DNA from: JBGAKG01 sp044224495
GTDB lineage: Bacteria > Myxococcota_A > Polyangia > Polyangiales > Polyangiaceae
Length of the DNA stretch: 64,000 nucleotides
NCBI GenBank assembly: GCA_044224495.1
Contig: JBGAKG010000002.1
Span: forward strand, 62,001 to 126,000
Direction of reading: 5' to 3'
Shown here: positions 18,452 to 26,855 of the stretch, one piece after another
Layout: every line of letters begins with the position of its first letter
How positions within the stretch are numbered: the first letter of the stretch is position 1
The notes under the pieces: model-generated
The model's database searches: none
The model's input: the letters and a program-made list of their open reading frames with translations, nothing else
What the model was told of the DNA's origin: nothing
Program-made: the position numbers and the translations under genes

Positions 18452-19351
18452 GTGCGCCGGCTCGCCCTTCTCGTCACGTTGTCCCTTTTTGGTACGGCCT
18501 GTTCCAAGGACGACGCCACTCCTCCCGTCGTGGATGCCGGCGGGGCGGACGCGAAGGACGCGAGCACCACCGACGCGGCGGTCGCCGCCTGCGACCTCGG
18601 CGCGCCGTTCGGAAAGGCGGTCCTCGTCGACTACACGGCCGGGGCCGACGCCGGCGCCATCCCGCTCTCCGGGGTCGTCCGCTTCGGGGGGCGCGACGAC
18701 GGAGAAGCGGCGTTCGACTATCAGCAAGGCAACGCCACCAAGCTCTTCGTGGGCAAGCGGACCGGCAACGTGGTGAGCGGAGCCATCGAGCGCGTCGCCT
18801 CGCCGAGCGTGCTGCGCGAGCACCCCGCCCTCTCGTTCGACGGGAAGAAGCTCTTCTTCTCCGCGCCTTCCGGCGCGAAGCGCGCCCTCTTCCGCACCGA
18901 ATCCGGAGCCGACGTCTTCGCGCCCGGCGACCTGCTCGTCGCGGATCCCGCCGCCGATCTCGAGATGCCGTCGCCGGCGAACGCCAAGACGCTGTACGCG
19001 CTCTCGAACGGCGCGGTCGTCCGGATCACGTTCGACGCGGACGACAAGCCCAGCGCGCCGGCCCCCGTCGCCGGGCTGCCCGCGACGGTCAACGCCGTCG
19101 CGGTCGACGCGACCGAGACGACCCTCTACTACGGCGTGGGGGACTCCTACGCGAACGCATCCACGCACGTCGCCCACCGCGCGACGACGAACGACCCCTG
19201 GACCGACGGTGGGGAGATCGCGATCGACGGGCTGCAGAAGGTGGAGTCGCCCACGTGGCTCTCGCCCGACGGCTGCACGCTGGTCGTGCGCGGTTGGGCC
19301 ACCGTCGTCGATCGCTTGGCCTGGGTGGCGACGAAGCCGAAGAAGCCATGA
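18452..19351 (+). CDS. Lipoprotein, possible beta-propeller
   Basis: 299 residues from a GTG two bases after guaB. Lipoprotein signal with LFGTACS (Cys about 17), then an Asp/Ala-rich linker (about 20-48) typical of myxobacterial surface lipoproteins. The body has repeated beta-strand blocks (VVRFGGRDDGEAAFDY, HPALSFDGKKLFFSAPSG, ADLEMPSPANAKTLYALS, VDATETTLYYGV, PTWLSPDGCTLVVRG). These look like PD40/TolB-type propeller blades. No catalytic residues recognised. Its stop overlaps the lipB start (ATGA). Confidence 0.8.
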   Translation: MRRLALLVTLSLFGTACSKDDATPPVVDAGGADAKDASTTDAAVAACDLGAPFGKAVLVDYTAGADAGAIPLSGVVRFGGRDDGEAAFDYQQGNATKLFVGKRTGNVVSGAIERVASPSVLREHPALSFDGKKLFFSAPSGAKRALFRTESGADVFAPGDLLVADPAADLEMPSPANAKTLYALSNGAVVRITFDADDKPSAPAPVAGLPATVNAVAVDATETTLYYGVGDSYANASTHVAHRATTNDPWTDGGEIAIDGLQKVESPTWLSPDGCTLVVRGWATVVDRLAWVATKPKKP

Positions 19352-20115
19352 CGCGGCCGGTCCACGCGCACTGGCTCGGGCGGATCGGTTATCGCGAGGC
19401 GCACGCACTCCAAGAGGAGCTCCTCCGCGCCCGGATCGCGCAGGAGATCCCGGACACGCTCCTACTCCTGGAGCACGACAAGGTGATCACGCTCGGGCGC
19501 GGCGCCCACGCCGACAACGTCGTGCTCGGGACCGAGCAGCGCGCCGCGCGCGGGTTCGATCTCGTGGAGACGGGGCGCGGGGGGGACGTCACCTACCACG
19601 GCCCCGGTCAGCTCGTGGCGTACCCGATCTTCGATCTTCGTCCGGACCGGTGCGACGTGCGCCGCTACGTTCGCGACCTCGCCGAGATCATGATCGGGCT
19701 CGCCGGGAAGCTCGGCGTCTCGGCCGGGCTCATGCCCCCCGATCCCAAGTACGTCGGCGTGTGGGTCGACCTCGACGCGCCCGATCGGTGGACGCCGCTC
19801 GACGAGGGCGACACGGCGTTCCCGCACCGCCACGTCGCGAAGATCGGTGCGATCGGCGTGCGCCTCTCGCGCTGGTGCACCATGCACGGCTTCGCGTTCA
19901 ACGTGGCGACCGAGCTCGCGGACTTCGATGCGATCGTGCCGTGCGGGATCAAGGAGTACGGCGTGACGTCGATCGCGGCGCTCGGGCGGCCGGCGCCGAC
20001 GGTCGAGGAAGTGGCGCGCCTCGCCCTGCCGCTCTTCGCGGAGCGCTTCGGCGCCGAGGTCACGTTGAAGGGCGAGCCGCCGGTCCGGCGGTCCCTCAGC
20101 GCCGCCGCGCAGTGA
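19348..20115 (+). CDS. lipB: Octanoyl-[ACP]:protein N-octanoyltransferase (LipB)
   Basis: Transfers octanoate from acyl carrier protein to lipoyl-dependent enzymes, the first step of de novo lipoate synthesis. 255 residues from the ATG that overlaps the preceding stop. Signature TGRGGDVTYHGPGQLVAYP (about 70-89), the catalytic Lys in AKIGAIGVR (about 167) with CTMHGFAFNV, and the acyl-accepting Cys in IVPCGIKEYG (about 196). lipA is not in the window. The 3' end overlaps the convergent methyltransferase gene by 20 bases, so the two mRNAs are antisense at their ends. Confidence 0.96.
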   Translation: MTRPVHAHWLGRIGYREAHALQEELLRARIAQEIPDTLLLLEHDKVITLGRGAHADNVVLGTEQRAARGFDLVETGRGGDVTYHGPGQLVAYPIFDLRPDRCDVRRYVRDLAEIMIGLAGKLGVSAGLMPPDPKYVGVWVDLDAPDRWTPLDEGDTAFPHRHVAKIGAIGVRLSRWCTMHGFAFNVATELADFDAIVPCGIKEYGVTSIAALGRPAPTVEEVARLALPLFAERFGAEVTLKGEPPVRRSLSAAAQ

Positions 20116-20749
20116 TCGCGACGTTCGCGAACGGGGTGCTGCCCCAGCTCGGTTCCACGCGGACCTCGTAGCCAGCGGACTCGAGCGGCCCCGTCACGTC
20201 GGCGATCGGGCGCACGCGGACGCGCTCGCCCACGTTGTAGCCGAAGAACGTGGTGACCGCCTCCTGGGTGCGGGTCGTGAAGCTCCGCCACCCGCGGTCC
20301 GGATCGAGCTCCCGTACCAAAATGGTACGCGGGGCGGCGGCGACGATGCGGTCGACCAGCGCCGCCTGCTGCACGTCGGTCAGGTAGTGGAGCACGTCGA
20401 AGAGGAGCAGCGTGTCCGCGCTCGCGATCGGGTGCTCGCGCACGTCCCCTTGGGTGAAGCGCGCGGCGAGCGGTGGGTCCACGGCGGCGGCGCGGTTCCC
20501 TTCCTCGACCTTCTTCGCGTCCCAGTCGAACCCGGTCACCTCGGTGGCGACACCGGCCTCGAGCGCGAGGAGCCCCATCTGCCCACGCCCGCAGCCGACG
20601 TCGACGACGCGACCGAGCGAGCCGAGCTCCGCGCCGAGGGCGAGCATCTGCGCGGCGATCGGGTCACTGCCGAGCTTGCCCTTCGCGTACATCCGCGCCG
20701 ACACGGTGTCGTAGCGGCGGGCGACCTTCTCGATGAGCTCACGATCCAT
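20096..20749 (-). CDS. Class I SAM-dependent methyltransferase
   Basis: 217 residues. Motif I VVDVGCGRGQMGLLALE (about 47-63) binds SAM, with GFDWDAKK as the acidic loop, TQGDVREH as motif II and TLLLFDVLHYL as motif IV. The C-terminal half (RTILVRELDPDRGWRSF, GYNVGERVRV, VRVEPSWGSTPFANV) probably forms the substrate cap. Substrate unknown; small-molecule methylation is likely from the fold. The gene overlaps lipB tail-to-tail. It is divergent from the phosphoesterase gene across 38 bases. Confidence 0.88.
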   Translation of the reverse strand: MDRELIEKVARRYDTVSARMYAKGKLGSDPIAAQMLALGAELGSLGRVVDVGCGRGQMGLLALEAGVATEVTGFDWDAKKVEEGNRAAAVDPPLAARFTQGDVREHPIASADTLLLFDVLHYLTDVQQAALVDRIVAAAPRTILVRELDPDRGWRSFTTRTQEAVTTFFGYNVGERVRVRPIADVTGPLESAGYEVRVEPSWGSTPFANVAITARRR

Positions 20750-20773
20750 CGCGCGGCGTCGCTTCTAGCATGG

Positions 20774-20779
20774 TACCTT
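20774..20779 (+). promoter_or_regulatory. TACCTT -10-like element of the phosphoesterase gene
   Basis: TACCTT, eight bases, then the ATG at 20788. It supports the start at 20788 rather than an in-frame ATG at 20770, which would precede this box. Confidence 0.35.
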
Positions 20780-20787
20780 GCCGATCG

Positions 20788-21714
20788 ATGCCGCTGCTCG
20801 ATGTCGCCGAGGGGCTCCTTCGCCCCGCCGACCCGAAGCGCTTCGGCAAGGTGAGAACCCGCCGCTTCGCGGGTCCGGCGAGCCACATCGAGCGACTGAC
20901 GAACCACCTGCGCGTGGCGCACCTCACCGATCTCCACGTCGGCCGGGTGACGCCCCTCCGGATCCAGGAAGAGGCCGTCCAGCTCACGAACGCGGAGCGG
21001 CCGGACCTCGTGGTCATCACGGGGGACTTCGTCTGCCACTCGCAGAAGTACCTCGACGAGCTCGGTTACATCGTCGGTGCGATCCAGGCTCCCGTCGTCT
21101 GCGTCCTCGGCAACCACGACTACTGGTCCGGCGCCGAGGAGGTCATTCACACGCTCGAGAAGAAGGGCGCCGCGGTCCTTCGCAACGTCAACACCGTGAT
21201 CACGCTCCGCGGCGAGCAGCTCCAGATCGTGGGCGTCGACGACACGTACACGGGTCACGGGGACGTCGAGCGCGCGGTGCGGGGGATGCGCAAGGATCTC
21301 CCGACACTCGGCCTCTCGCACATCGCCGAAGAGGCGGACGAGCTGTGGAGCCACGGCATCCCGCTCATCCTGTCCGGCCACACGCACGCCGGGCAGTTCA
21401 CGCTCGCGAGCCTGCACGAGCTCGCGCTCGGGCGCATCGTCGGGCACAAGTACGTGCACGGGCTCTACGGGACACGGCGCGGCGACGGCGCGGTCTACGT
21501 GGGCGCGGGGCTCGGCGCAGCGGTGATGCCGCTCCGCCTCGGCGCGCGCGCGCAGCGCGAGGTCACGCTCTTCGAGCTCGGCGCGGAGCCCGGGACGTTC
21601 CTCGAAGATCACGAGGAGCAGGTCGCGCTCCCCGGGCGCAAGCCTTCGGAGAAGACGCAGTTCAAGCGAATGCTCGCGGTCGAGAAGAAGCGCCTCAAGC
21701 GCGAGCGGCGCTGA
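20788..21714 (+). CDS. Calcineurin-like metallophosphoesterase (YaeI/membrane-associated type)
   Basis: 308 residues. All dinuclear metal motifs are present: LTDLHVGR (about 47-54), VVITGDFV (about 77), LGNHDYWSG (about 106), and SGHTHAGQ (about 191-198) with LSHIAEE between. The N-terminus lacks the usual signal anchor of YaeI-type enzymes, so this one is probably cytoplasmic. The C-terminus is basic (EKKRLKRERR). Typical substrates of relatives are phosphodiesters or lipid pyrophosphates; none can be assigned here. Monocistronic, converging with the DUF2062 gene. Confidence 0.9.
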   Translation: MPLLDVAEGLLRPADPKRFGKVRTRRFAGPASHIERLTNHLRVAHLTDLHVGRVTPLRIQEEAVQLTNAERPDLVVITGDFVCHSQKYLDELGYIVGAIQAPVVCVLGNHDYWSGAEEVIHTLEKKGAAVLRNVNTVITLRGEQLQIVGVDDTYTGHGDVERAVRGMRKDLPTLGLSHIAEEADELWSHGIPLILSGHTHAGQFTLASLHELALGRIVGHKYVHGLYGTRRGDGAVYVGAGLGAAVMPLRLGARAQREVTLFELGAEPGTFLEDHEEQVALPGRKPSEKTQFKRMLAVEKKRLKRERR

Positions 21715-21717
21715 AGG

Positions 21718-22191
21718 TCACGCCGCGCCCCGGCGCAGCCGGCGTGCTCCCCACACGAGCGCCCACGTGAGCGCGCCGCCGACGAGCGCGAGCGCCGGTG
21801 CGAACGCCAGCGTGCCGATCACCATGTCGCGAAAGTACGGCCCCGGACCGGTCGCACGCAGCGCCGCGACGGAGACGTCGGCCGCGTGCCCGGCCTGGAG
21901 AAACGAGCCGGTCTCGATCTCCGCGAACATCAAGAACGGCGCGATGAACGGGTTCGAGATGTTTGCGGCGAGGTAGGCGACCGGCGCGTCCAAGCGGAGC
22001 GGCAGGCAGATCCCGACGACGAGCACGAGGTGGAGCCCATAGAGCGGCGTCGCCCCGATGAGCAGACCGATCGCCACGCTCGCCGCCGCGCGCGCAGGCG
22101 TGATCTCGCCGCCGCGGAGGCGCTTCCACGCGTCGCGCAAGCGCCCGACGATGCGCCGACGACGGTCCGACGGCGACGGAGCCTCGCTCAG
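21718..22191 (-). CDS. DUF2062 inner-membrane protein
   Basis: About 157 residues, with three to four hydrophobic helices and the family motifs GEITPARAAASVAIGLLIGATPLYGLH (here residues about 27-53), a Pro/Asn-rich NISNPFIAPF and a C-terminal basic stretch. The function of DUF2062 is unknown. The start is uncertain. A CTG at 22191 overlaps the TGA of the upstream TPR gene (CTGA) in the same geometry as the ATGA, GTGA and TTGA couplings elsewhere in this window. The next candidate is a TTG at 22140, which would give about 140 residues. No ATG or GTG is available between. Confidence 0.8.
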   Translation of the reverse strand: MSEAPSPSDRRRRIVGRLRDAWKRLRGGEITPARAAASVAIGLLIGATPLYGLHLVLVVGICLPLRLDAPVAYLAANISNPFIAPFLMFAEIETGSFLQAGHAADVSVAALRATGPGPYFRDMVIGTLAFAPALALVGGALTWALVWGARRLRRGAA

Positions 22192-22910
22192 GGACGCTCG
22201 CTCTTCGACCGCTCGCTCGCCAGGACGCGCAGGTACATCTTCGCCTGCGTGTTGTCCGGCTCGATCTCCAGGACCTTCTTCCACTGCTCCTCCGCCCCGC
22301 CGAGCTCGCCGAGCGAGAGCAAGGTCACACCGAGCTGAACGCGCGCCGGAACGTAGTTCGGCTTCGTCGCGACCGCCGCTTCGTAGTGGGTCCGCGCGCG
22401 CGCGAGATCTTTCGCCTCCCGAAGGAGGTTGCCGAGCCGAGTCTGCAGATCCGCGAACTGCGGGCAGAGGAGGACGGCCTTCTCGAGCTCGGCGATCGCC
22501 TCGCGCGCGAGGCCGAAGTCCGCGTACGCGGTCGCGAGGTCGGCGTGCATGTTCGCGAGCTTGCCGCGCGCGAAGGGGTCGATCGCGGCGAGGGTGCCGG
22601 AGGGCTTTCCCTTGATCCGCGCGTAGATCTCGCGCGCCGACTCGTACTTCCCGCGGTCGTTGTAGGTGACGGCGAGGTTGAGGGCGGCCTCGGTGTAACC
22701 GGGGTTGATCGCGAGCGCGCGCTCGAAGTGGTGCTCGGCCTGGAGGAAGTTCCCCCGCGCGTGGGCGATGACGCCGAGCATGTCGTGGACGTCGGCGAAG
22801 CGATCGTCCTGCTCGAGCACCTCGCGGAGCAGCTGCTCGGCCTTCTCGTACTCGCGCTTCGCGTAGTGCTCGCGGCCGAGAAGGAGGCGTTCTTTCAGGC
22901 GCTCGTCCAT
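22188..22910 (-). CDS. TPR-repeat protein
   Basis: 240 residues from the ATG at 22910, with no signal peptide, so probably cytoplasmic. Consecutive tetratricopeptide repeats: REHYAKREYEKAEQLLREVL, DVHDMLGVIAHARGNFLQAE, AALNLAVTYNDRGKYESARE, ADLATAYADFGLAREAIAEL, RLGNLLREAKDLARARTHYE and VQLGVTLLSLGELGGAEEQW. TPR arrays mediate protein-protein contacts. It is coupled to DUF2062 downstream. An in-frame ATG 11 codons upstream is less likely because TACCTT at about 22930 looks like a -10 box. Confidence 0.85.
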   Translation of the reverse strand: MDERLKERLLLGREHYAKREYEKAEQLLREVLEQDDRFADVHDMLGVIAHARGNFLQAEHHFERALAINPGYTEAALNLAVTYNDRGKYESAREIYARIKGKPSGTLAAIDPFARGKLANMHADLATAYADFGLAREAIAELEKAVLLCPQFADLQTRLGNLLREAKDLARARTHYEAAVATKPNYVPARVQLGVTLLSLGELGGAEEQWKKVLEIEPDNTQAKMYLRVLASERSKSERP

Positions 22911-22999
22911 GATTCCAACGGGCCGAAGGTACCAAAGTCCCACGGGGCACGCTGAAAAATGCGCTCGCCAGGGGGAGGGAGAGGCGGCATGTTGGCCCG

Positions 23000-24826
23000 G
23001 TGAGGGATGAGGATGGGCAGAAGGTGGGGGGGGAAGCAGAACCCTCTGGGGCGGGCGGAGAGCCGGACGCGGGCGCGGACGCGAGCACGAGCACGAGCAC
23101 GAGCACGGGGACGAGCACGGACACGGGGACGAGCACGGACACGGGCACGGACACCGACACGGACACGGGCACGGACACCGACACGGGCACGGACACCGAC
23201 ACGGGCACGGACACCGACACGGGCACGGACGCGGACGCCGACACGGGCGCGGGCGCGGACACCGACACGGGCGCGGACGCGGACGCGGACACCGACACGG
23301 GCGCGGGCGCGGGCGCGGGCGCGGGCGTCGGTTTGGTTGGGCCGGTGCGGCATCCTTCTCGTCGGCCGGCGCTGACGGCTCTTCTTGCGGGCTCGCTCGG
23401 CATCCTTCTCGTGACGGGGCCCTTCGCTTGGAAGGCCGCTCGCAGCGCTCCGCGGGAGCCGAGCCTCGCGCCGGTCACGCACGCGGAGCCGACCGACGAC
23501 ACGGCGCTCGCGTCGGACGCGGGGACCGATGCTCCCCCGGACGCTCCGCCGCCGCCGCACACGTTCCGCGTCGCCGACCTCGCGACGGACTCGCGGATCG
23601 AGCTTCTGACGGTCACCATTGGAAAGAAGACGTTCCTCGGCGCGCTCGGCACGCTCGGCCTCGCCGCGAAGGAGACCCAGCGCATCTTCCGCGCGCTCGA
23701 CGCGGCGCTTCCGCCGAAGTCGCTGGACCGCGTGAAGGCCCGTGACGAGCTGGTCGTCGCGCGGGATCGTGGTGACGGTCACGTCGTCGCGTTCGAGCTG
23801 AAGGACACCATCTCGGACGTCTGGCAGGCCCGCGAGGACGACGCCGGAAAGCTCGTCGCGAAGAAGCTCGACATCGTCGTCGAGCGCCGCTCCGTGAGCG
23901 GCAGCCTGCTCGTACGCTCGGACGTGAGGAGCGCGCTGGAGGGGTCGCCGTTCGAGCCCCCGCTCCTCGACCTCCTCGACGATGCGCTCGACGGGCGCGC
24001 GGAGCTCTCCGATCTGAAGCCCGGCGTTCGGCTTCGCGTCATCGCGACGGAGGAGCGGATCGAAGGCACGCTCGTCGACTACGCGTCGATCGATGCGCTG
24101 GAGTACCTGCCCGTCGGGCGCGCTTCCATTCGCGTCTTCTTCTGGGAGAAGGGCACGACGAAGGATCCGAAGGACGGGACGGAGCACAAGGGCGGCTACT
24201 ACGACGACAAGGGCCGCCAGCCCTACCACGGCGGCTGGCGCAGCCCGGTCCCGATGGCGCGCATCAGCTCGCGCTTCAACCCGAACCGCATGCACCCGGT
24301 GCTTCACGTGGTGATGCCGCACAACGGCGTCGACTTCGCCGCGCCGACGGGCACGCCGATCTACGCGGCGGCCGCGGGCGTCGTTCGAAGCGCGGGCGAC
24401 GGCGGCCCTTGCGGGAACATGGTCCAGATCGATCACCCGAACGGGCTCACGAGCGCCTACTGCCACATGTCGCGCTTCGCGCCGGGGCTCCACGGCGGCG
24501 AGCACGTGGAGACGCGCCAGCTCATCGGCTACGTCGGACAGACCGGCCGGGCGACGGGCCCGCACCTGCACTTCGCCGTGAAGCGGGGGGACATCTTCCT
24601 CGACCCGATGATCATGAAGCTCGACGGGGTGCGCGTGATCCCGCCGAAGGACAAGCCCGCCTTCGAGGACCGCATGTCCGAGCTGGACGACGAGCTCGAC
24701 GCGATCGCCCTGCCCACAGCCGACGGGAAAGACGGGCAAGACGGGCAAGACGGGCAAGACGAGGACAGCGGCGACGGCGGCGCCGATTCCGACGCCGGCG
24801 AGACCTTCTTCGACGACACCCACTGA
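23000..24826 (+). CDS. Membrane-anchored M23 (LytM) peptidase with long Asp/Thr/Gly repeat head
   Basis: 608 residues from a GTG. Residues 25-112 are a repeat tract of D/T/G/A dipeptides, encoded by hexanucleotide repeats. A single membrane helix follows (about 125-147, ALTALLAGSLGILLVTG), making this a type II protein with a cytoplasmic acidic head. A periplasmic OapA/Csd3-like domain comes next (about 190-330). The M23 zinc peptidase domain (about 430-545) has HNGVDFAAPTGTPIYA (HxxxD), SAYCHMSRF and TGRATGPHLHFAV (HxH), so it is catalytically complete. The C-terminal tail repeats GQD. It probably cleaves peptidoglycan cross-links. The extended acidic head is unusual for this family. Confidence 0.9.
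   Translation: MRDEDGQKVGGEAEPSGAGGEPDAGADASTSTSTSTGTSTDTGTSTDTGTDTDTDTGTDTDTGTDTDTGTDTDTGTDADADTGAGADTDTGADADADTDTGAGAGAGAGVGLVGPVRHPSRRPALTALLAGSLGILLVTGPFAWKAARSAPREPSLAPVTHAEPTDDTALASDAGTDAPPDAPPPPHTFRVADLATDSRIELLTVTIGKKTFLGALGTLGLAAKETQRIFRALDAALPPKSLDRVKARDELVVARDRGDGHVVAFELKDTISDVWQAREDDAGKLVAKKLDIVVERRSVSGSLLVRSDVRSALEGSPFEPPLLDLLDDALDGRAELSDLKPGVRLRVIATEERIEGTLVDYASIDALEYLPVGRASIRVFFWEKGTTKDPKDGTEHKGGYYDDKGRQPYHGGWRSPVPMARISSRFNPNRMHPVLHVVMPHNGVDFAAPTGTPIYAAAAGVVRSAGDGGPCGNMVQIDHPNGLTSAYCHMSRFAPGLHGGEHVETRQLIGYVGQTGRATGPHLHFAVKRGDIFLDPMIMKLDGVRVIPPKDKPAFEDRMSELDDELDAIALPTADGKDGQDGQDGQDEDSGDGGADSDAGETFFDDTH
23067..23327 (+). repeat. Intragenic hexanucleotide tandem repeats (D/T/G/A codons)
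   Basis: About 43 six-base units of the type G(A/G)C-(A/G)CG or close variants. They include four exact copies of an 18-base unit beginning ACGGGCACGG (23141-23158, 23165-23182, 23183-23200, 23201-23218). Unit length is a multiple of three, so copy-number changes would alter head length without a frameshift. Confidence 0.85.
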
Positions 24827-24902
24827 CAGCGGCGCACACGGTTTTTGTCGTTGGCCGAAATCCGGTTTGATGCGATCTTTCCATGCTGGAGGCACTCGGA
24901 TC

Positions 24903-26786
24903 ATGGGCACCCGCACGCTCGCGGCTTTCGCATCGGTGAGCCTGGTGGCACTGCTCGCCGGCTGCGGCGGCGGGGACGGAGTCACGAACCCCGACGTCGA
25001 TGCGAGCGGCAACGACTCGGGAGGCGGGAACGACGCCACGATCGACAACGGCTCGCCCATCTTCCCCGACGCGACCGTCACCGACTCGGGGCCACCCGAG
25101 CTCGACGCGACGCTCGACATCGGCTTCCCCGACAGCTTCACGTTCCCCGACGTCGGCATCCCCGACGGCGCGGTGAGCGTCGACAGCGGGTGCTCGCCCA
25201 ACGGCATCGCATGCAGCGGCAACGTCGCCTACGCGTGCAACAACGGCACGACGACCGTCACGAACTGCGCCCAGCAAGGGAAGATCTGCGCCGACGGCTA
25301 CGGCTGCGTGACGTGCGCGCCCGGCTCCGGCTCGTGCAACGGCAACACGGGCACGCTCTGCAAGTCGGATGGCAGCGGTTACGTCACCAACAACTGCGAC
25401 CCGCTCCTCGGGCTCACCTGCAACGGCGGCGTCTGCAGCGGCGCGTGCGCGAACATCGGGCAGAGCTACATCGGCTGCGAGTACTACGCCGTCACGACGC
25501 TCAACCACCTGCTCAATCAGGGCACGTTCACCTTCTCCGTCTCGATCGCCAACACGGGGCCGTCGGCCGCGACCGTCACCATCACCGGCGCCAACAACTT
25601 CAACTCCAGCTACAACGTCGCCGCCAACGCCATCGTCGAGGTCACGCTGCCGTGGGTTCCCGCGCTCAGCTGCGGCGTGGGCCCGTGCAATGGCGGCCAG
25701 CCAACGACACCGACCACGGCGCGCGTGAACAACGGCTCGTACCGCATCCGCAGCACGCAGCCGGTCACCGTCTACCAGTTCAACGCACGCGACTACACGA
25801 AGAGCGGCGTGTTCTCGTACACGAACGACGCCTCGCTGCTCCTCCCCGTCAACGCGATGAGCGGCAACTACTACGTCGCGTCGCACCCGTCGTTCTACCA
25901 GTGGCCGGGTCTCATCGACATCGTCGCCACCCAAGACAACACGCAGGTCACGCTCGCGCCTTCGACCTCGATCGCGGCGGGCGGCGGCTTCGCCGCGAAC
26001 GGCGGCACGATCACGATGAACCGCGGTGACGTGGTGCAGGTCACGAACCCCGTACCCGGTTCGGTCTCGTGGGGAACCGACATGAGCGGCAGCACCGTCA
26101 CCGCGAACGCTCCGGTCGAGGTCTTCGGCGGCCACGCGTGCGTCTACATCCCGTCGTCGCAGGCCGCGTGCGATCACCTCGAAGAGGTGATGTTCCCGAC
26201 CGAGACGCTCCGCACCGACTACGTCGTCGTGCCGCCCGCGATCTCCAACTTCACGCCGAAGCACTACGTCCGCATCATCGGGACGACCGCCGGGACGACG
26301 CTCACCTACTCGCCCGCGGTCGCAGGTGCCCCGGCGGCGCTCGGCGCAGGTCAGGTCGGCGTCTTCGAAACGACCACGCCGTTCTTGGTCACCGCGAACG
26401 CCAACCACCCGATCCTCGTCGCCAGCTACTTCGAGGGCGCCGACAACTTCGGCGGTGGCGTGCTCTCCGGCGATCCGGCGATGACGTTGGCCGTGGCGAC
26501 GGGCCAGTACCGCACGAGCTACGCGTTCACGGCCCCCGCCAACTACCAGATCAACTGGGCGACGATCGTCGCCCCGACCAACGGCACGGTCTCGGTCGAC
26601 GGGACCAACGTCGCGGCCTGGACCAACATCGGCGCCAGCGGCTACCGCTTCGCCTACGTCCAACTCTCGAACTCCGGCAACGGCACCCACAACGCCACCG
26701 GCTCGCACCCCTTCGGGATCCAGGTCTACGGCTACGGCAGCTACACCAGCTATGCCTACCCGGGCGGGCTGGACCTGAAGCGTTGA
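24903..26786 (+). CDS. IgGFc-binding-like surface lipoprotein
   Basis: 627 residues from the ATG at 24903, with GGAGG ten bases upstream. Lipoprotein signal with LLAGCGGG (Cys about 20). An Asp/Asn-rich linker (about 22-95) is followed by a Cys-rich EGF-like segment (about 100-200; CSPNGIACSGNVAYAC, CADGYGCVTCAPGSGSC). The large C-terminal domain (about 200-627) has the repeats seen in IgGFc-binding protein N-terminal-type domains (YRIRSTQPVTVYQFN, NYYVASHP, IVATQDNTQVTL, VEVFGGHACVYIP, HYVRIIGT). In myxobacteria these are common outer-surface proteins, and an adhesion role is inferred only. The gene ends before an 8-bp hairpin. Two in-frame ATGs 11-12 codons earlier are possible. Confidence 0.85.
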   Translation: MGTRTLAAFASVSLVALLAGCGGGDGVTNPDVDASGNDSGGGNDATIDNGSPIFPDATVTDSGPPELDATLDIGFPDSFTFPDVGIPDGAVSVDSGCSPNGIACSGNVAYACNNGTTTVTNCAQQGKICADGYGCVTCAPGSGSCNGNTGTLCKSDGSGYVTNNCDPLLGLTCNGGVCSGACANIGQSYIGCEYYAVTTLNHLLNQGTFTFSVSIANTGPSAATVTITGANNFNSSYNVAANAIVEVTLPWVPALSCGVGPCNGGQPTTPTTARVNNGSYRIRSTQPVTVYQFNARDYTKSGVFSYTNDASLLLPVNAMSGNYYVASHPSFYQWPGLIDIVATQDNTQVTLAPSTSIAAGGGFAANGGTITMNRGDVVQVTNPVPGSVSWGTDMSGSTVTANAPVEVFGGHACVYIPSSQAACDHLEEVMFPTETLRTDYVVVPPAISNFTPKHYVRIIGTTAGTTLTYSPAVAGAPAALGAGQVGVFETTTPFLVTANANHPILVASYFEGADNFGGGVLSGDPAMTLAVATGQYRTSYAFTAPANYQINWATIVAPTNGTVSVDGTNVAAWTNIGASGYRFAYVQLSNSGNGTHNATGSHPFGIQVYGYGSYTSYAYPGGLDLKR

Positions 26787-26794
26787 GGGGGACG

Positions 26795-26816
26795 GGGGAG
26801 GTTTCCCTACCTCCCC
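26795..26816 (+). terminator. 8-bp GC hairpin after the IgGFc-binding-like gene
   Basis: GGGGAGGT (26795-26802) and ACCTCCCC (26809-26816) form a perfect stem with a six-base loop, eight bases after the stop. There is no T tract, so termination may depend on Rho. Confidence 0.5.
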
Positions 26817-26844
26817 TGTACAAAAGTCGGGTAGCTAGTACGCT

Positions 26845-26850
26845 TAATCT
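26845..26850 (+). promoter_or_regulatory. TAATCT -10-like element of the MCE gene
   Basis: TAATCT, five bases, then the ATG at 26856; no Shine-Dalgarno site. The intergenic space of 69 bases also holds the upstream hairpin. Confidence 0.45.
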
Positions 26851-26855
26851 CCGGG

